From positions 186,001-250,000 of the forward strand of contig NZ_QFRI01000003.1 in assembly GCF_003143755.1 (NCBI RefSeq): a DNA stretch of 64,000 nt, written 5' to 3'. This DNA is from Algibacter marinivivus. GTDB lineage: Bacteria > Bacteroidota > Bacteroidia > Flavobacteriales > Flavobacteriaceae. The notes beneath the pieces were generated by a model, which was given only the letters and a program-made list of their open reading frames with translations, had not been told where the DNA came from and ran no database searches. Shown here piece by piece: positions 7,794 to 17,243 of the stretch. Numbering within the stretch: position 1 is the stretch's first letter; the number at the start of each line of letters is the position of its first letter. Made by a program: the position numbers and the translations under genes.

Positions 7794-8351
7794 AAAACGC
7801 TTCAAAGCGTATTTAGCTATTTTATAAAACATAAATCCAGACATAGCTCCAAAGGTCATTCCACATAAAATATCTATAGGGTAATGTACACCAACATATA
7901 TTCTACTATAAGCCACAACAGCACTCCAAAATAATAAAACAAAAATCAAATTCTTATAGTATGGCTTCAACAACAGTCCTGTTAAAACTGCTGCAGCCAT
8001 AGAATTAGATGAATGCCCTGAAAAGAAACCATATTTACCACAACGTACAGCAATAAAACGAATCTGTTCTTCTAACTCATCTACACCACAAGGTCTTGAA
8101 CGCATAAAACCACGTTTAAAAACGTTTGTTATTTGATCGGTAAAAGTTATCATTAAAGCTATTACGACTACAAAAATTAACATAGATTTTAATCCATAGT
8201 GCTTATAAAGCAAAAACAGTAAAACAGCATACAAAGGAATAAATGTTAGTTTATCAGTAATAACCAACCACAAACCATCCCAAGTTGTTGACCCTAGATT
8301 ATTCAATAATATGAAAAGTTCAGTATCGTATTGTAAAAGCTGATCAATCAT
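7776..8351 (-). CDS. PAP2-family membrane phosphatase
   Basis: This 191-aa integral membrane protein carries the three PAP2 motifs: KRGFMRSRP (about residue 107), SGHSSNS (about 131) and SRIYVGVHYPID (about 165). It has five or so membrane helices. The family removes phosphate from lipid phosphates such as undecaprenyl pyrophosphate or phosphatidic acid; the substrate here is not determined. It ends inside the 3' end of meaB on the opposite strand. Confidence 0.9.
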   Translation of the reverse strand: MIDQLLQYDTELFILLNNLGSTTWDGLWLVITDKLTFIPLYAVLLFLLYKHYGLKSMLIFVVVIALMITFTDQITNVFKRGFMRSRPCGVDELEEQIRFIAVRCGKYGFFSGHSSNSMAAAVLTGLLLKPYYKNLIFVLLFWSAVVAYSRIYVGVHYPIDILCGMTFGAMSGFMFYKIAKYALKRFLPAEI

Positions 8352-8367
8352 TTATTAGGAATTAATT

Positions 8368-8595
8368 TTACTCATCATATTTAGCTACCTCAGCATCATA
8401 AAATGCAGTGGCTTCACTAATAGCAGTCTCCGTTTCTGCCTCTAATTCTTTTTGATCTTCAGCATCAAAATCTTCAAACCATTCAACCTCATCATTTTCA
8501 AGATTAATTATAAACCTCGGAAACTCCGTATGAATCACGTAAATCGCATTTGGAAATTCTGTATTATCACCTAATATAAATTTTGGAAGACTCAT
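8368..8595 (-). CDS. Small acidic hypothetical protein
   Basis: This 75-aa very acidic protein has a beta-rich N-terminal half (PKFILGDNTEFPNAIYVIHT) and a Glu/Ala-rich helical C-terminal half. It sits between the MATE exporter (8 bp upstream) and the PAP2 gene (16 bp downstream), all on the minus strand, so the three are probably cotranscribed. I recall similar small proteins in other flavobacteria but no function. Confidence 0.7.
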   Translation of the reverse strand: MSLPKFILGDNTEFPNAIYVIHTEFPRFIINLENDEVEWFEDFDAEDQKELEAETETAISEATAFYDAEVAKYDE

Positions 8596-8603
8596 AAAGT
8601 AAG

Positions 8604-9983
8604 TTATTTATTGTTTGACAAAATTAACCTTTTAGTTAAATAATTAAACCTTATGTATAATAAAATTGCAGCTGTAGTTAAACCTGCTAGAAGTCCAAGC
8701 CAAATACCAAAACTTCCGTATGCATCTTCTTTACCTAAAAACCAACTAATTGGAAAACCAACTAACCAATAAGAAATAAATGTAATTATAGTTGGTATTT
8801 TAACATCTTGTAAACCCCGTAAAGCTCCTAAAACAACAACTTGTATACTATCACTAATTTGAAAAATAGCAGCTGCAAGTAATAGTTTTGAAGCGATACC
8901 AACCACTTCCATATTATCAATTAAGTTTACTGCATCATCATAATCTACATATATTTTTGGCAATTGGTTGTGAAAGAAAAAGAAAATTAAAGCAAACCCA
9001 GTAGCTAATAATGTGCCCATTAAAAATAATGAAAACGCAATTCGTCGCAATTCAAAATACGCTTTCAATCCCTTTTGGTTTCCCACACGTATCATAGCAG
9101 CAACACTTAAACCCATAGCCACCATAAACGTCATAGAACTTAAATTTAATGCTATTTGATTTGCAGCTTGAGGGTTTTTACCTAACAATCCGCTAAGCCA
9201 TATAGCAGCAGTAAATATGGCTACCTCAAAAAACATTTGCATCGCACTAGGTGCTCCTAAATTGATAATCTTATTCAACATAAACTTATCAAGCACAAAA
9301 AACTTAATATTTGTAACAAAGGCTTTAGACTTTTCTTTTCCTTTTAACAAAAACCATAAATACCAAACCATTACAAGTCTTGAAACCAATGTTCCATAAG
9401 CAGCTCCAACAATACCTAATTCTGGAAAACCAAATTTTCCAAAAATTAAAATGTAGTTTAAAATGATGTTTATGATATTTGCCAGAAGCGTAGCATACAT
9501 AGGATATTTGGTCATTGATAAACCATCACTAAATTGCTTAAAACCTTGAAAAACAATTAACGGAATTAAAGAAAACGCAACTAAATCTAGATACGGAATA
9601 GCCAACTCAACAACCTCAACAGGTTGTTTCATAAAATACATTAAAGGTTTAGCAAAAAACACAAGTAAAAACAAAAGTACCCCTAAAACAGTACATAAAA
9701 ACAAACCATGCTTAAATGACGATTTTCCTTTAATAAAATCTTGAGCTGAATCAGCTTCAGCAATTAAAGGCGTTATAGCTGTTGAAAAACCTATCCCTAA
9801 AGACATGGCTATAAACATAAAGCTATTCCCCAAGGAAACAGCAGCTAATTCTGCGGTTCCTAATTGCCCTACCATAATATTATCAATAAAACTTACAAAG
9901 GTGTGTCCGAGCATGCCTAACATAACCGGAGCTGCTAATTGCCAGTTGTATTTAAATTCCTTTGTATAATTTGATAATTGCAT
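8604..9983 (-). CDS. MATE-family multidrug efflux transporter
   Basis: This 459-aa protein has about 12 transmembrane segments and the MATE features: an N-terminal LAAPVMLGMLGHTFVSFIDN helix, GTAELAAVSLGNS, and a central repeat with GAPSAMQMFFEV. The family exports cationic drugs in exchange for Na+ or H+. Length matches NorM-type MATE proteins. An exact -7 motif (minus-strand TACTTTTG at 9988-9995) lies close to the start codon. Confidence 0.93.
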   Translation of the reverse strand: MQLSNYTKEFKYNWQLAAPVMLGMLGHTFVSFIDNIMVGQLGTAELAAVSLGNSFMFIAMSLGIGFSTAITPLIAEADSAQDFIKGKSSFKHGLFLCTVLGVLLFLLVFFAKPLMYFMKQPVEVVELAIPYLDLVAFSLIPLIVFQGFKQFSDGLSMTKYPMYATLLANIINIILNYILIFGKFGFPELGIVGAAYGTLVSRLVMVWYLWFLLKGKEKSKAFVTNIKFFVLDKFMLNKIINLGAPSAMQMFFEVAIFTAAIWLSGLLGKNPQAANQIALNLSSMTFMVAMGLSVAAMIRVGNQKGLKAYFELRRIAFSLFLMGTLLATGFALIFFFFHNQLPKIYVDYDDAVNLIDNMEVVGIASKLLLAAAIFQISDSIQVVVLGALRGLQDVKIPTIITFISYWLVGFPISWFLGKEDAYGSFGIWLGLLAGLTTAAILLYIRFNYLTKRLILSNNK

Positions 9984-10079
9984 TAAGCAAAAGTAAACTT
10001 TAGCTATTACTTTTTAGAAATTTGATAATTATCTTTTCATAAAAAAATCAAATTAACAAATGTTAATATATCTAACTTT

Positions 10080-10115
10080 TTGTAGGTATTTATTGCTATT
10101 TATTTTATAAATTTG
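10080..10115 (+). promoter_or_regulatory. Promoter for the putative small RNA
   Basis: A TAAATTTG -7 element (10108-10115) fits the Bacteroidota TAnnTTTG consensus. A TTG at 10080-10082 lies 25 bp upstream, slightly farther than the usual 17-23 bp. No plus-strand gene follows before 13399, so this promoter has no obvious protein-coding target. Confidence 0.5.
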
Positions 10116-10121
10116 CATCGC

Positions 10122-10245
10122 CTTAAATCGTTCTCACTAAAACTAGAAATAGCACTGTAGAAACATTTAGCTTTTTATAGGGATAAATAAACAAGTGCTG
10201 AGGTTTCTAAACGAAAAGGAGGAAAATATTTTCCTCCTTTTCTAA
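10122..10245 (+). ncRNA. Putative small noncoding RNA
   Basis: About 125 bp lie between a plus-strand promoter and a strong hairpin terminator, with no reading frame of note. The body can fold: TAGAAA (10150-10155) can pair with TTTCTA (10204-10209), and GCACT just inside with AGTGC, separated by a small internal loop and closed by a large loop. The long hairpin with internal bubbles resembles 6S-type RNAs, and flavobacterial 6S or Flavo-1 RNA are candidate families. I cannot assign it from sequence alone. Confidence 0.45.
10214..10241. terminator. Perfect 28-bp palindromic terminator
   Basis: The half-site AAAAGGAGGAAAAT is followed directly by its exact reverse complement, giving a stem that works on both strands. 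On the plus strand it would end the putative small RNA. On the minus strand it lies 25 bp after the stop of the FkbM methyltransferase gene. Confidence 0.8.
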
Positions 10246-10265
10246 TTAAATATAAATAAAATCTA

Positions 10266-11039
10266 TTATTTATAAAATGTTAGATTCTTTCCTGCTTGAG
10301 ATATTTTAAAATTATACTCTTTTAATTTTGTATTGATAGTTTCTGTAACTCCATTGGCATAAACCTCATGCAATTCTATAATGCCATACTTAATTTTTGG
10401 CAGCCAATTTTTATAATTCTCAGTAAAAACTATTTTTTCAGAGCCTTCTATATCCATTTTCAAAAAATCTATTGAGTTTAAATTATTTAAATTCATTATT
10501 TCATCTATTGAATAACCTTTAAACTCCCCATCTTTCTCATTAACTTCTTGCACTTGGAACGCCCATTTTCCTGCATTTTTATTTTTAATTGATAAGTTTG
10601 TACTTCTATGCCAAACACCTCCTTGCATAAGTCTAACATTTCTATAATTCAAAGTATTCTTCCGAATCATTTCACAATTTGATTCATCAGGTTCAATAGC
10701 AACAATAATAGCTCTCTCAAATTTTTTAGCAAAATATAACACAGAATAACCACAATTAGAACCCGCATCAATTACAGATTTAACAGGAAATTCAATATCC
10801 AAATTATGGTCCTCTTCAATAAAAATCTGTTTAAAAATTTTATAATCACTAGTATTTCCTCTTAAATAAATAGGATTATTATAGCCTTTAACCCTTAATT
10901 CCGAAAGATCCTTCTTTTTTAATATATCATTTATTAATAATAAAGCGAATTGATTTACACCTAATAAATATATCCACTTAGGAAACCATTTAATCTGATA
11001 TATCCTCAAGGCTAATTTGTAAATAAATGTTTTATTCAA
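10266..11039 (-). CDS. FkbM-family methyltransferase
   Basis: This 257-aa protein has the SAM-binding segment VIDAGSNCGYSVLYFAK (about residues 89-105), the acidic IEPDESN after strand 2, and DFLKMDIEGSE (about 193), all typical of FkbM methyltransferases. These enzymes usually O-methylate sugars or secondary metabolites; the substrate here is unknown. No glycan cluster surrounds it. It lies upstream of the perfect palindromic terminator and 25 bp downstream of the flavin oxidoreductase gene. Confidence 0.85.
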   Translation of the reverse strand: MNKTFIYKLALRIYQIKWFPKWIYLLGVNQFALLLINDILKKKDLSELRVKGYNNPIYLRGNTSDYKIFKQIFIEEDHNLDIEFPVKSVIDAGSNCGYSVLYFAKKFERAIIVAIEPDESNCEMIRKNTLNYRNVRLMQGGVWHRSTNLSIKNKNAGKWAFQVQEVNEKDGEFKGYSIDEIMNLNNLNSIDFLKMDIEGSEKIVFTENYKNWLPKIKYGIIELHEVYANGVTETINTKLKEYNFKISQAGKNLTFYK

Positions 11040-11064
11040 ATCTTTAATTAGCTTTTAACTATTT

Positions 11065-12009
11065 CTATATTAATTTTTTGATACTTAATTCAGCTTCATG
11101 ATATTCGTTTACTAAATCCTCGACAATTTCAGAAACAGATTTAATATCGTCAATTAATCCAGAAATTTGTCCTATTTCCAATTCACCTTCCTCTAAATCA
11201 CCTTCAAACATGCCTCTTTTTGCTCTTGCTCTACCTAAAAGTTCACGAAGCTCCTCAATAGTTGGAGCTTTCTTATACAAATCTTGAACTTGCTTATAAA
11301 AATCGTTTTTTATTAATCTAACTGGTGCCAATTCTTTTAAAGTTAATTGAGTATCTCCCTCTTTTGCATTAACAACAGCTGCTTTAAATGCTTCATGCGC
11401 AGAGCTTTCTACACTAGCAACAAACCTGCTTCCAATTTGAACACCATCAGCTCCTAAAACCATAGTTGCCAACATTGCTCTACCAGTTGCAATGCCTCCA
11501 GCAGCAATTAACGGAATTTTTATTTGCTCTTTAACCATTGGTATCAGAGTTAGTGTAGTTGTTTCATCTCTTCCATTATGTCCACCTGCTTCAAAACCTT
11601 CGGCAACTATAGCATCAACACCTGCTTCTTGAGCTTTTAATGCAAATTTTACACTACTTACAACATGCACTACAGTTATATTTCGCTCTTTTAACCATGA
11701 TGTCCATGTTTTTGGATTTCCAGCAGAAGTGAAAACAATTTTCACACCTTCTTCAACTATAATATCCATAATTTCTTGGATGTTTGGATATAGCATTGGC
11801 ACATTTACTCCAAAAGGTTTGTCTGTAGCTTTTTTACATTTTTGAATGTGCTCTCTTAATACTTCTGGATACATAGAACCTGCACCAATAAGTCCTAAAA
11901 TACCCGAATTGCTTGAAGCGGAAGCTAAACGCCATCCACTATTCCAAATCATTCCTGCTTGTATAATTGGATATTTAATATTGAATAAATCAGTTATTCT
12001 ATTTTCCAT
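11065..12009 (-). CDS. Nitronate monooxygenase / FMN-dependent oxidoreductase
   Basis: This 314-aa TIM-barrel protein begins with FNIKYPIIQAGM and carries the family pattern GFEAGGHNG (about residues 140-148), PLIAAGGIATG and GADGVQIGSRF, which bind FMN. The family includes 2-nitropropane dioxygenases and FabK-type enoyl reductases. FabI is present elsewhere in the window, so a fatty-acid role is not required. It lies 23 bp after mnmA on the minus strand. Confidence 0.85.
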   Translation of the reverse strand: MENRITDLFNIKYPIIQAGMIWNSGWRLASASSNSGILGLIGAGSMYPEVLREHIQKCKKATDKPFGVNVPMLYPNIQEIMDIIVEEGVKIVFTSAGNPKTWTSWLKERNITVVHVVSSVKFALKAQEAGVDAIVAEGFEAGGHNGRDETTTLTLIPMVKEQIKIPLIAAGGIATGRAMLATMVLGADGVQIGSRFVASVESSAHEAFKAAVVNAKEGDTQLTLKELAPVRLIKNDFYKQVQDLYKKAPTIEELRELLGRARAKRGMFEGDLEEGELEIGQISGLIDDIKSVSEIVEDLVNEYHEAELSIKKLI

Positions 12010-12032
12010 GAAATTTTGAAATATATTATGAA

Positions 12033-13220
12033 TTAAGAAATGACACCAGAACCAATAAGCTCATCATTTATGTACCAAGCTACAAATTGACCTTCTGCCA
12101 TTGCAGACTGAAATTCTTCAAACTCAACATACATACCACTATCAACTTTATGTAATGTAGCTTTTTGTAAAGATTGTCGGTATCTAATTCTTGCCAAAAC
12201 CTCTAAAGTTTCATCTAGCTCAAGTTTTAAATCCTCTCTAACCCAGTGCAATTCTTCATTAGAGACAAATAAGGCTTTCTTTAAAAGTCCAGGATGTTCT
12301 TTTCCTTGGCCAGTATAAATTACATTTTCTTTTACATCTGTATCTATTACAAATAGAGGTTCAACTGTTCCTCCAACACCAAGACCTTTTCTTTGCCCCT
12401 TAGTAAAGTAATGAGCACCTTGATGCTTTCCAACAACTTTACCTAAATCTACTTTATAATCTATTTTCCTGGATAAATACTCTAACTTTTCTTCTTCTGA
12501 ATTAAAATCAGTTTGAATATCATTATAAATATCTTGCTCTTTAGAAACTTCTACAATTACACCTTCTTTAGGTTTTAACTGTTGCTGTAAAAAATCTGGT
12601 AGTTTTACTTTACCAATAAAACACAAACCTTGCGAATCTTTTTTCTCTGCAGTTATTAAATCTAATTCTGTTGCTATGTCTCTAACCTCAGGTTTTGTTA
12701 ATTCTCCTATAGGAAATAATGATTTAGCTAATTGCTCTTGAGACAACTGACATAAAAAATATGATTGATCTTTATTATCATCAACTCCAGCAAGAAGCTG
12801 GTAAATCTCTTTACCATCCTTTTTAATAGTTCCTTTTCTACAATAATGACCAGTAGCTACATAATCAGCACCAAGTTCTAATGCAATCTTCATAAAAACA
12901 TCAAACTTAATTTCTCTATTACAAAGTACATCCGGATTTGGTGTCCTTCCCCTTTCATATTCATTAAACATGTAATCAACAATACGTTCTTTGTATTGCT
13001 CACTTAAATCTACAGTTTGAAAAGGAATACCAAGCTTTTCCGCAACAAGCATCGCATCATTACTATCATCCAGCCAAGGGCATTCGTTAGAAATAGTAAC
13101 AGAATCATCATGCCAGTTTTTCATAAACAGCCCAATAACCTCATAACCCTGCTGTTTAAGTAAATAAGCAGCTACGCTAGAATCAACACCCCCAGAAAGT
13201 CCTACAATTACACGTTTCAT
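12033..13220 (-). CDS. mnmA: tRNA-specific 2-thiouridylase MnmA
   Basis: MnmA puts sulfur on U34 of Lys, Glu and Gln tRNAs. The 395-aa protein has the PP-loop GLSGGVDSS (about residues 6-14), [22 protein letters not shown] with the first catalytic Cys, and DSQGLCFIG with the second. The ATG at 13220 (MKRVIVG) is preferred over one seven codons upstream, because the promoter -7 motif at 13239-13246 would overlap the longer version. The C-terminal beta-barrel domains are intact. Confidence 0.96.
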   Translation of the reverse strand: MKRVIVGLSGGVDSSVAAYLLKQQGYEVIGLFMKNWHDDSVTISNECPWLDDSNDAMLVAEKLGIPFQTVDLSEQYKERIVDYMFNEYERGRTPNPDVLCNREIKFDVFMKIALELGADYVATGHYCRKGTIKKDGKEIYQLLAGVDDNKDQSYFLCQLSQEQLAKSLFPIGELTKPEVRDIATELDLITAEKKDSQGLCFIGKVKLPDFLQQQLKPKEGVIVEVSKEQDIYNDIQTDFNSEEEKLEYLSRKIDYKVDLGKVVGKHQGAHYFTKGQRKGLGVGGTVEPLFVIDTDVKENVIYTGQGKEHPGLLKKALFVSNEELHWVREDLKLELDETLEVLARIRYRQSLQKATLHKVDSGMYVEFEEFQSAMAEGQFVAWYINDELIGSGVIS

Positions 13221-13238
13221 TACTAAAAAATTAGTGCA

Positions 13239-13273
13239 CAAAGATACATATTATACTACGATTTTTATACAAA
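13239..13273 (-). promoter_or_regulatory. mnmA promoter
   Basis: On the minus strand, TTTG (13270-13273) and TATCTTTG (13239-13246) are separated by 23 bp and match the Bacteroidota -33/-7 consensus. The -7 element lies 18 bp upstream of the ATG at 13220, which implies a very short leader. Confidence 0.6.
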
Positions 13274-13340
13274 TAACTATTTCTAAAAAATCGATGAAAT
13301 ACACTTTTGTTTAATTATTTTAAAATTTTATTAAACATTA

Positions 13341-13373
13341 TTTGGAACTTTGTTTAATTATTTTATATTTTTG
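13341..13373 (+). promoter_or_regulatory. Promoter of the fasciclin lipoprotein gene
   Basis: TTTG at 13341-13344 and TATTTTTG at 13366-13373 are 21 bp apart and match the Bacteroidota -33/-7 consensus. The start codon lies 25 bp beyond the -7 element. Confidence 0.6.
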
Positions 13374-13398
13374 TTGAACAAAATAAAACCTTACAAAA

Positions 13399-14382
13399 AT
13401 GAAAAAATTAAATTCTATGAAAAAATTAGCAGTAATTCTAGTAACATTAGTAGCTTTCACATCATGTAGTAATGATGATGACAACACTACACCAACACCA
13501 GATCCTTTAAACATTGTTGAAACAGCTCAATCAGTTGGAGACCTTAGTCTTCTTGTAGATGCTGTAATACAAGCAGGTTTAGTTGATGCTCTATCAGCTC
13601 CTGGTAACAGAACAGTATTAGCTCCTACAAATGCAGCATTCACAGCTTTTTTACAAGCTAAAGGTTTTGCATCTCTATCCGATGTACCAAATGATGTTTT
13701 AACTCAAATACTTCTAAATCACGTTATTGCTGATGCAAATATTGCTTCAACAGACCTTATTGGTAATACTGGGTATACAAACACTATGGCAGATGGACCA
13801 AACGGAACAAAATTAAGTCTTTACTATAATGGAACAAACGGTGTGGTTTTCAATGGAGGAGCTACAGTTTCAATGCCTGATGTAAGTACAGAAAATGGTG
13901 TTGTGCATATAGTTAACGAAGTTATTGATCTTCCAACAATAGCTACATTTGCAACAACAAATGATGCATTATCAATCTTAGTTGATGCGTTAGCTTACGC
14001 AGATACAGGAAGCCCAACAGTACCTTATATTACTACTGTTTCTGATGGAGAAGCTGGACCTTTTACTGTATTTGCTCCAACAAACGACGCTTTTGTTTCA
14101 TTGTTAGCAGAATTAGAAGTATCTGCATTAACAGAGATAGAAACTTCAACGGTAGATGCTGTTTTATTAAATCATATTGTGAGTGCTAATGTACAATCAA
14201 GTGGATTAGCAAGTGGAGAAGTTGGAACTTTAGGAGGACCTATTACAGCTGATGCAACTGCATTTACTTTAACTGATGGTAATGGAAGAGTTAGCAATAT
14301 TATTACAAGCTTAGTAGACATTCAAGGAACAAATGGTGTTGTACATGTTATAGATAAAGTAATACTTCCTAACATGCAATAA
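13399..14382 (+). CDS. Lipoprotein with two fasciclin (FAS1) domains
   Basis: This 327-aa protein has a lipoprotein signal (LVAFTSC, lipid-modified Cys at about residue 23) and a short Asp/Thr/Pro linker. Two FAS1 domains follow (about 38-175 and 185-326), each with a TVLAPTNAAF or TVFAPTNDAF H1-type motif and a closing NGVVHVID-type strand. FAS1 proteins mediate adhesion or matrix binding. An internal ATG six codons later (13417) is an alternative start. The gene has its own promoter and terminator, so it is monocistronic. Confidence 0.93.
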   Translation: MKKLNSMKKLAVILVTLVAFTSCSNDDDNTTPTPDPLNIVETAQSVGDLSLLVDAVIQAGLVDALSAPGNRTVLAPTNAAFTAFLQAKGFASLSDVPNDVLTQILLNHVIADANIASTDLIGNTGYTNTMADGPNGTKLSLYYNGTNGVVFNGGATVSMPDVSTENGVVHIVNEVIDLPTIATFATTNDALSILVDALAYADTGSPTVPYITTVSDGEAGPFTVFAPTNDAFVSLLAELEVSALTEIETSTVDAVLLNHIVSANVQSSGLASGEVGTLGGPITADATAFTLTDGNGRVSNIITSLVDIQGTNGVVHVIDKVILPNMQ

Positions 14383-14453
14383 GAAATTAGTTTGGTTTGT
14401 TGATTTGTAGGCAAACATTAGTATTCCCACTAAAAATTGTCTATGAAAAAGGG

Positions 14454-14481
14454 CGCCTTAAGAAATTAAGGCGTTTTTTTT
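14454..14481 (+). terminator. Intrinsic terminator after the fasciclin gene
   Basis: CGCCTTAA and TTAAGGCG form an 8-bp stem around GAAA, followed by eight T residues. It overlaps the stop codon of the convergent MORN-repeat gene and may end both transcripts. Confidence 0.85.
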
Positions 14482-15170
14482 ATGTATTTAGGTTTATATG
14501 TGAAGTCTTTTTGGTTTATTAATTCTCCATCTTCGTAATATTTCCAAACACCATCTTTCTTTCCTCTTTTATATTGCCCCTCAGAAAGTAATTCTCCTTT
14601 AGGATTATAAAATTTTGCTAAACCATGTAATTCGCCATTTTCATAAATATACGTTTTAAGAACCACATTTTTTTCTGATAACCAACATGACTCTCCATGT
14701 AATTTACCATTAACATAGTTTTGCTTTTCAGCTATTTGTCCGCTAGGGTAATACACTAATCGCTCTCCTACCAACTGCCCTTCATCATTATAATTTTCTA
14801 GGGTTAAGAGTTTATCTGAGTTTTTTTGATAGTATTTCCAAGTACCAATATATGTTTTACCATTCATTTCACCTTCGCTTATAACACGCCCATTTGAAGC
14901 TAAAAATTTAACCTCTACAATATTGTTATTTTCATTAAACAATTTAGTTGCAGATAAAATAGCTTTTTTCTTATAAGCCTTATAAAATTTAAATAAGCCT
15001 ATTTCTTTCCCATGAGAAAACTGGCCTTCATATCTTAGAATATCAGTATCTTCAAAATTCTTTTTCCAAACCCCATGACGCTTTCCATTAGCATCAAACT
15101 GATTTATACTTTGAGCAATCAAAACATTACTGAACAGCAATAAAAATAGAATACTATAAAACCTTTTCAT
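14466..15170 (-). CDS. Secreted MORN-repeat-variant protein
   Basis: This 234-aa protein has a signal peptide (about 1-19) and a string of MORN-variant repeats such as GKRHGVWKKN, GTWKYYQ, GKLHGESCW, GELHGLAKFYNPKGELLSEG and KKDGVWKYY. Such proteins are often named YwqK-type antitoxins in automatic annotation, but that name is not supported here: there is a signal peptide and no neighbouring toxin. The function is unknown; it is probably periplasmic or surface-exposed. Confidence 0.8.
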   Translation of the reverse strand: MKRFYSILFLLLFSNVLIAQSINQFDANGKRHGVWKKNFEDTDILRYEGQFSHGKEIGLFKFYKAYKKKAILSATKLFNENNNIVEVKFLASNGRVISEGEMNGKTYIGTWKYYQKNSDKLLTLENYNDEGQLVGERLVYYPSGQIAEKQNYVNGKLHGESCWLSEKNVVLKTYIYENGELHGLAKFYNPKGELLSEGQYKRGKKDGVWKYYEDGELINQKDFTYKPKYIKKTP

Positions 15171-15263
15171 TTTTAAAAATTTAATAATAATGAATTCATA
15201 AATCTTACGATTTCCTGGAAATTATACTTAGGTAACGAATAAACTATAAATTTGTTATAGCAA

Positions 15264-15300
15264 AAAAGCTGCCAAAATATGTATTGACAGCTTTTGTTTT
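15264..15300 (-). terminator. Terminator downstream of yidC
   Basis: AAAAGCTG and CAGCTTTT (15264-15271, 15288-15295) pair with an extended CAA/TTG inner stem. A T-rich run follows on either strand. On the minus strand it lies about 45 bp after the yidC stop. Confidence 0.65.
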
Positions 15301-15312
15301 TTTATAATAACC

Positions 15313-15337
15313 TTTCGTCTGTGCTCAAGGTGACAAA
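15313..15337. repeat. Short degenerate repeat related to 17283-17307
   Basis: Twenty of 25 bases match the right part of the element upstream of yidC (shared core CTGTGCTC followed by TGACAAA). The two pieces flank the yidC gene in the same orientation. This looks like a relic of a dispersed palindromic element. Confidence 0.45.
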
Positions 15338-15342
15338 AGTAT

Positions 15343-17229
15343 TTATTTGCGTTTTTGTTGCGCTTGTTTTTGTTTTTCAGCTTGCTCCATCATTTCAGCC
15401 ATTTTCTTCTGAAAACGATTTTGTTTTTTAGGCTGTTTCTTCTTCTCTTGAATCTGAGCATGAATTTTATCTTCGTCAAGAATAAAGTTTTTTATAACTA
15501 ATATAATTCCGATACTAATGACATTAGATATAAAATAGTACAAACTCAAACCTGAAGCATAGTTATTAAAGAAAAACAACATCATTATAGGAGAGAAATA
15601 CATCATATATTTCATCATTTTCGCCATATCTGGCATACCTTCTTGCTGAGGTTGAGATTGCATATTCTGTCCTGTAGTTAAACGCATGTAAAAGAAAATA
15701 GCAATAGACGCTAATATTGGAAATAAACTCACATGGTTTCCATAAAAAGGAATATTAAACGGTAAGTTCGCAATAACATCATAAGAAGATAAATCATCAA
15801 CCCAAAGGAAAGATTTCTGTCTTAAATCAAACGCAGAAGGGAAAAACTGAAACAACGCATAAAATACGGGCAACTGAATTAAAGCTGGTAAGCATCCTGC
15901 CATTGGGCTTGCTCCTGCTTTAGTTTGCAACGCCATGGTTTCTTGTTGCGCTTTCATTTTATTGTTCTTATGCTTTTCTCTAATAGCATCAAGCTCTGGC
16001 TTTAAAATTTTCATTTTAGCCTGAGATAAAAACTGCTTATACTGCACAAATGATAATAATATTTTTACTAAAATTGTCATTACTACAATAGCAATTCCGT
16101 AAGGCATAAAACCGCCTAAGAAACCAAACAATGGCATAAAGATGTATCGGTTTATCCAACCAAATAATCCCCAACCAAATGGTACTAATTCATCTAAATT
16201 TCTATCGTATTTATTAAGTACTTTAAAATCACTTGGTCCATAATACCAATCCATAGATTGATTGATTTCTCCACCTTGCAATTCTAAAGGTATTGTAGTT
16301 GCAAAACTTTTAGTGTAAACTGTATCTACAGTTTCTTCTTTTACTAAGTTTTCAGTTTTAACCTTTACATTTTTAAAACGTGAGTCTGTTAATAATGCAG
16401 ACGAAAAGAAATGCTGCTTATAACCAATCCAAGCTACATCTTCAATATCATCTTCACCATCTCTTGTGTAATCTGCTTTTCCGCCTTCATAATCGTAATG
16501 GATATCAGTATATCTGTTTTCATAAGAAATACTTTTTGCATGACGATACCCTTTCAATTTCCAATCTAAATTAATGGCTTGAGAACTATTAATCACATTA
16601 CTCAATCCTTGAGAACGGATAGCAAAATCAATCATATAATCATTTTGCTTCAACTCATAACGGTATTCTAAAAATTGACTTTCAGATACCTTAAGCTTCA
16701 TAGAAACTACAGTAACATCTCCATTTTTAGTAACCTGAGGAACAAATGGCAAATCTTTAGTGTTTAATATTCTACTATCATTTGTTCCGAAGTTAATATT
16801 AAAAGATGCGTTGTTATCTTTTATTAAATAGATAGGAATAGAATCATAATCTACAAATTGCTTTAAACGTACTTCTGAAAGATAGCCTCCTTTATTATTA
16901 AAAGTAAGTGCTAATAAATCGCTTTCAACAACCGTTTCTTTATCTGAAGATTGCATCGCTGAATATGCAAATGCTCCCAATTTATTTTTTAACTGAATGA
17001 CTTGAAGTGAATCTGCTCCAGAACCGATAGCATAATCTTCAGCTGTAGTTACTAAAGTTTCCTCTTGAGCTTTCGCTTTTTGTTCTGCTTCAACTTGTTC
17101 TTGCTTTGCTTTTTCTTGAGCTTCTAATTCCTCTGGCGAAGGCTGGTTTTGCCAAAGCATATATGCTAAAATTCCAAAGATAAGTACAAAACCTATAATC
17201 GAATTTAAGTCTAATTTTTTTTCTTCCAT
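15343..17229 (-). CDS. yidC: Membrane protein insertase YidC
   Basis: YidC inserts proteins into the inner membrane, alone or with SecYEG. This 628-aa protein has an N-terminal membrane anchor (about 10-24), a large periplasmic beta domain, and the conserved membrane core from about residue 365. The core includes the cytoplasmic hairpin EKHKNNKMKAQQE and MAGCLPALIQLPVFYALF. The C-terminus is a Lys/Gln-rich tail, as usual. It follows pyrG on the same strand; this pyrG-yidC order is common in Bacteroidota. Confidence 0.97.
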   Translation of the reverse strand: MEEKKLDLNSIIGFVLIFGILAYMLWQNQPSPEELEAQEKAKQEQVEAEQKAKAQEETLVTTAEDYAIGSGADSLQVIQLKNKLGAFAYSAMQSSDKETVVESDLLALTFNNKGGYLSEVRLKQFVDYDSIPIYLIKDNNASFNINFGTNDSRILNTKDLPFVPQVTKNGDVTVVSMKLKVSESQFLEYRYELKQNDYMIDFAIRSQGLSNVINSSQAINLDWKLKGYRHAKSISYENRYTDIHYDYEGGKADYTRDGEDDIEDVAWIGYKQHFFSSALLTDSRFKNVKVKTENLVKEETVDTVYTKSFATTIPLELQGGEINQSMDWYYGPSDFKVLNKYDRNLDELVPFGWGLFGWINRYIFMPLFGFLGGFMPYGIAIVVMTILVKILLSFVQYKQFLSQAKMKILKPELDAIREKHKNNKMKAQQETMALQTKAGASPMAGCLPALIQLPVFYALFQFFPSAFDLRQKSFLWVDDLSSYDVIANLPFNIPFYGNHVSLFPILASIAIFFYMRLTTGQNMQSQPQQEGMPDMAKMMKYMMYFSPIMMLFFFNNYASGLSLYYFISNVISIGIILVIKNFILDEDKIHAQIQEKKKQPKKQNRFQKKMAEMMEQAEKQKQAQQKRK

Positions 17230-17243
17230 CTAGTTTTAGTTGG

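Noticed and set aside
14466-15170. YwqK-type antitoxin label for the MORN-repeat protein
   Set aside because: It has a signal peptide and no toxin neighbour; the repeat only shows MORN-variant similarity.
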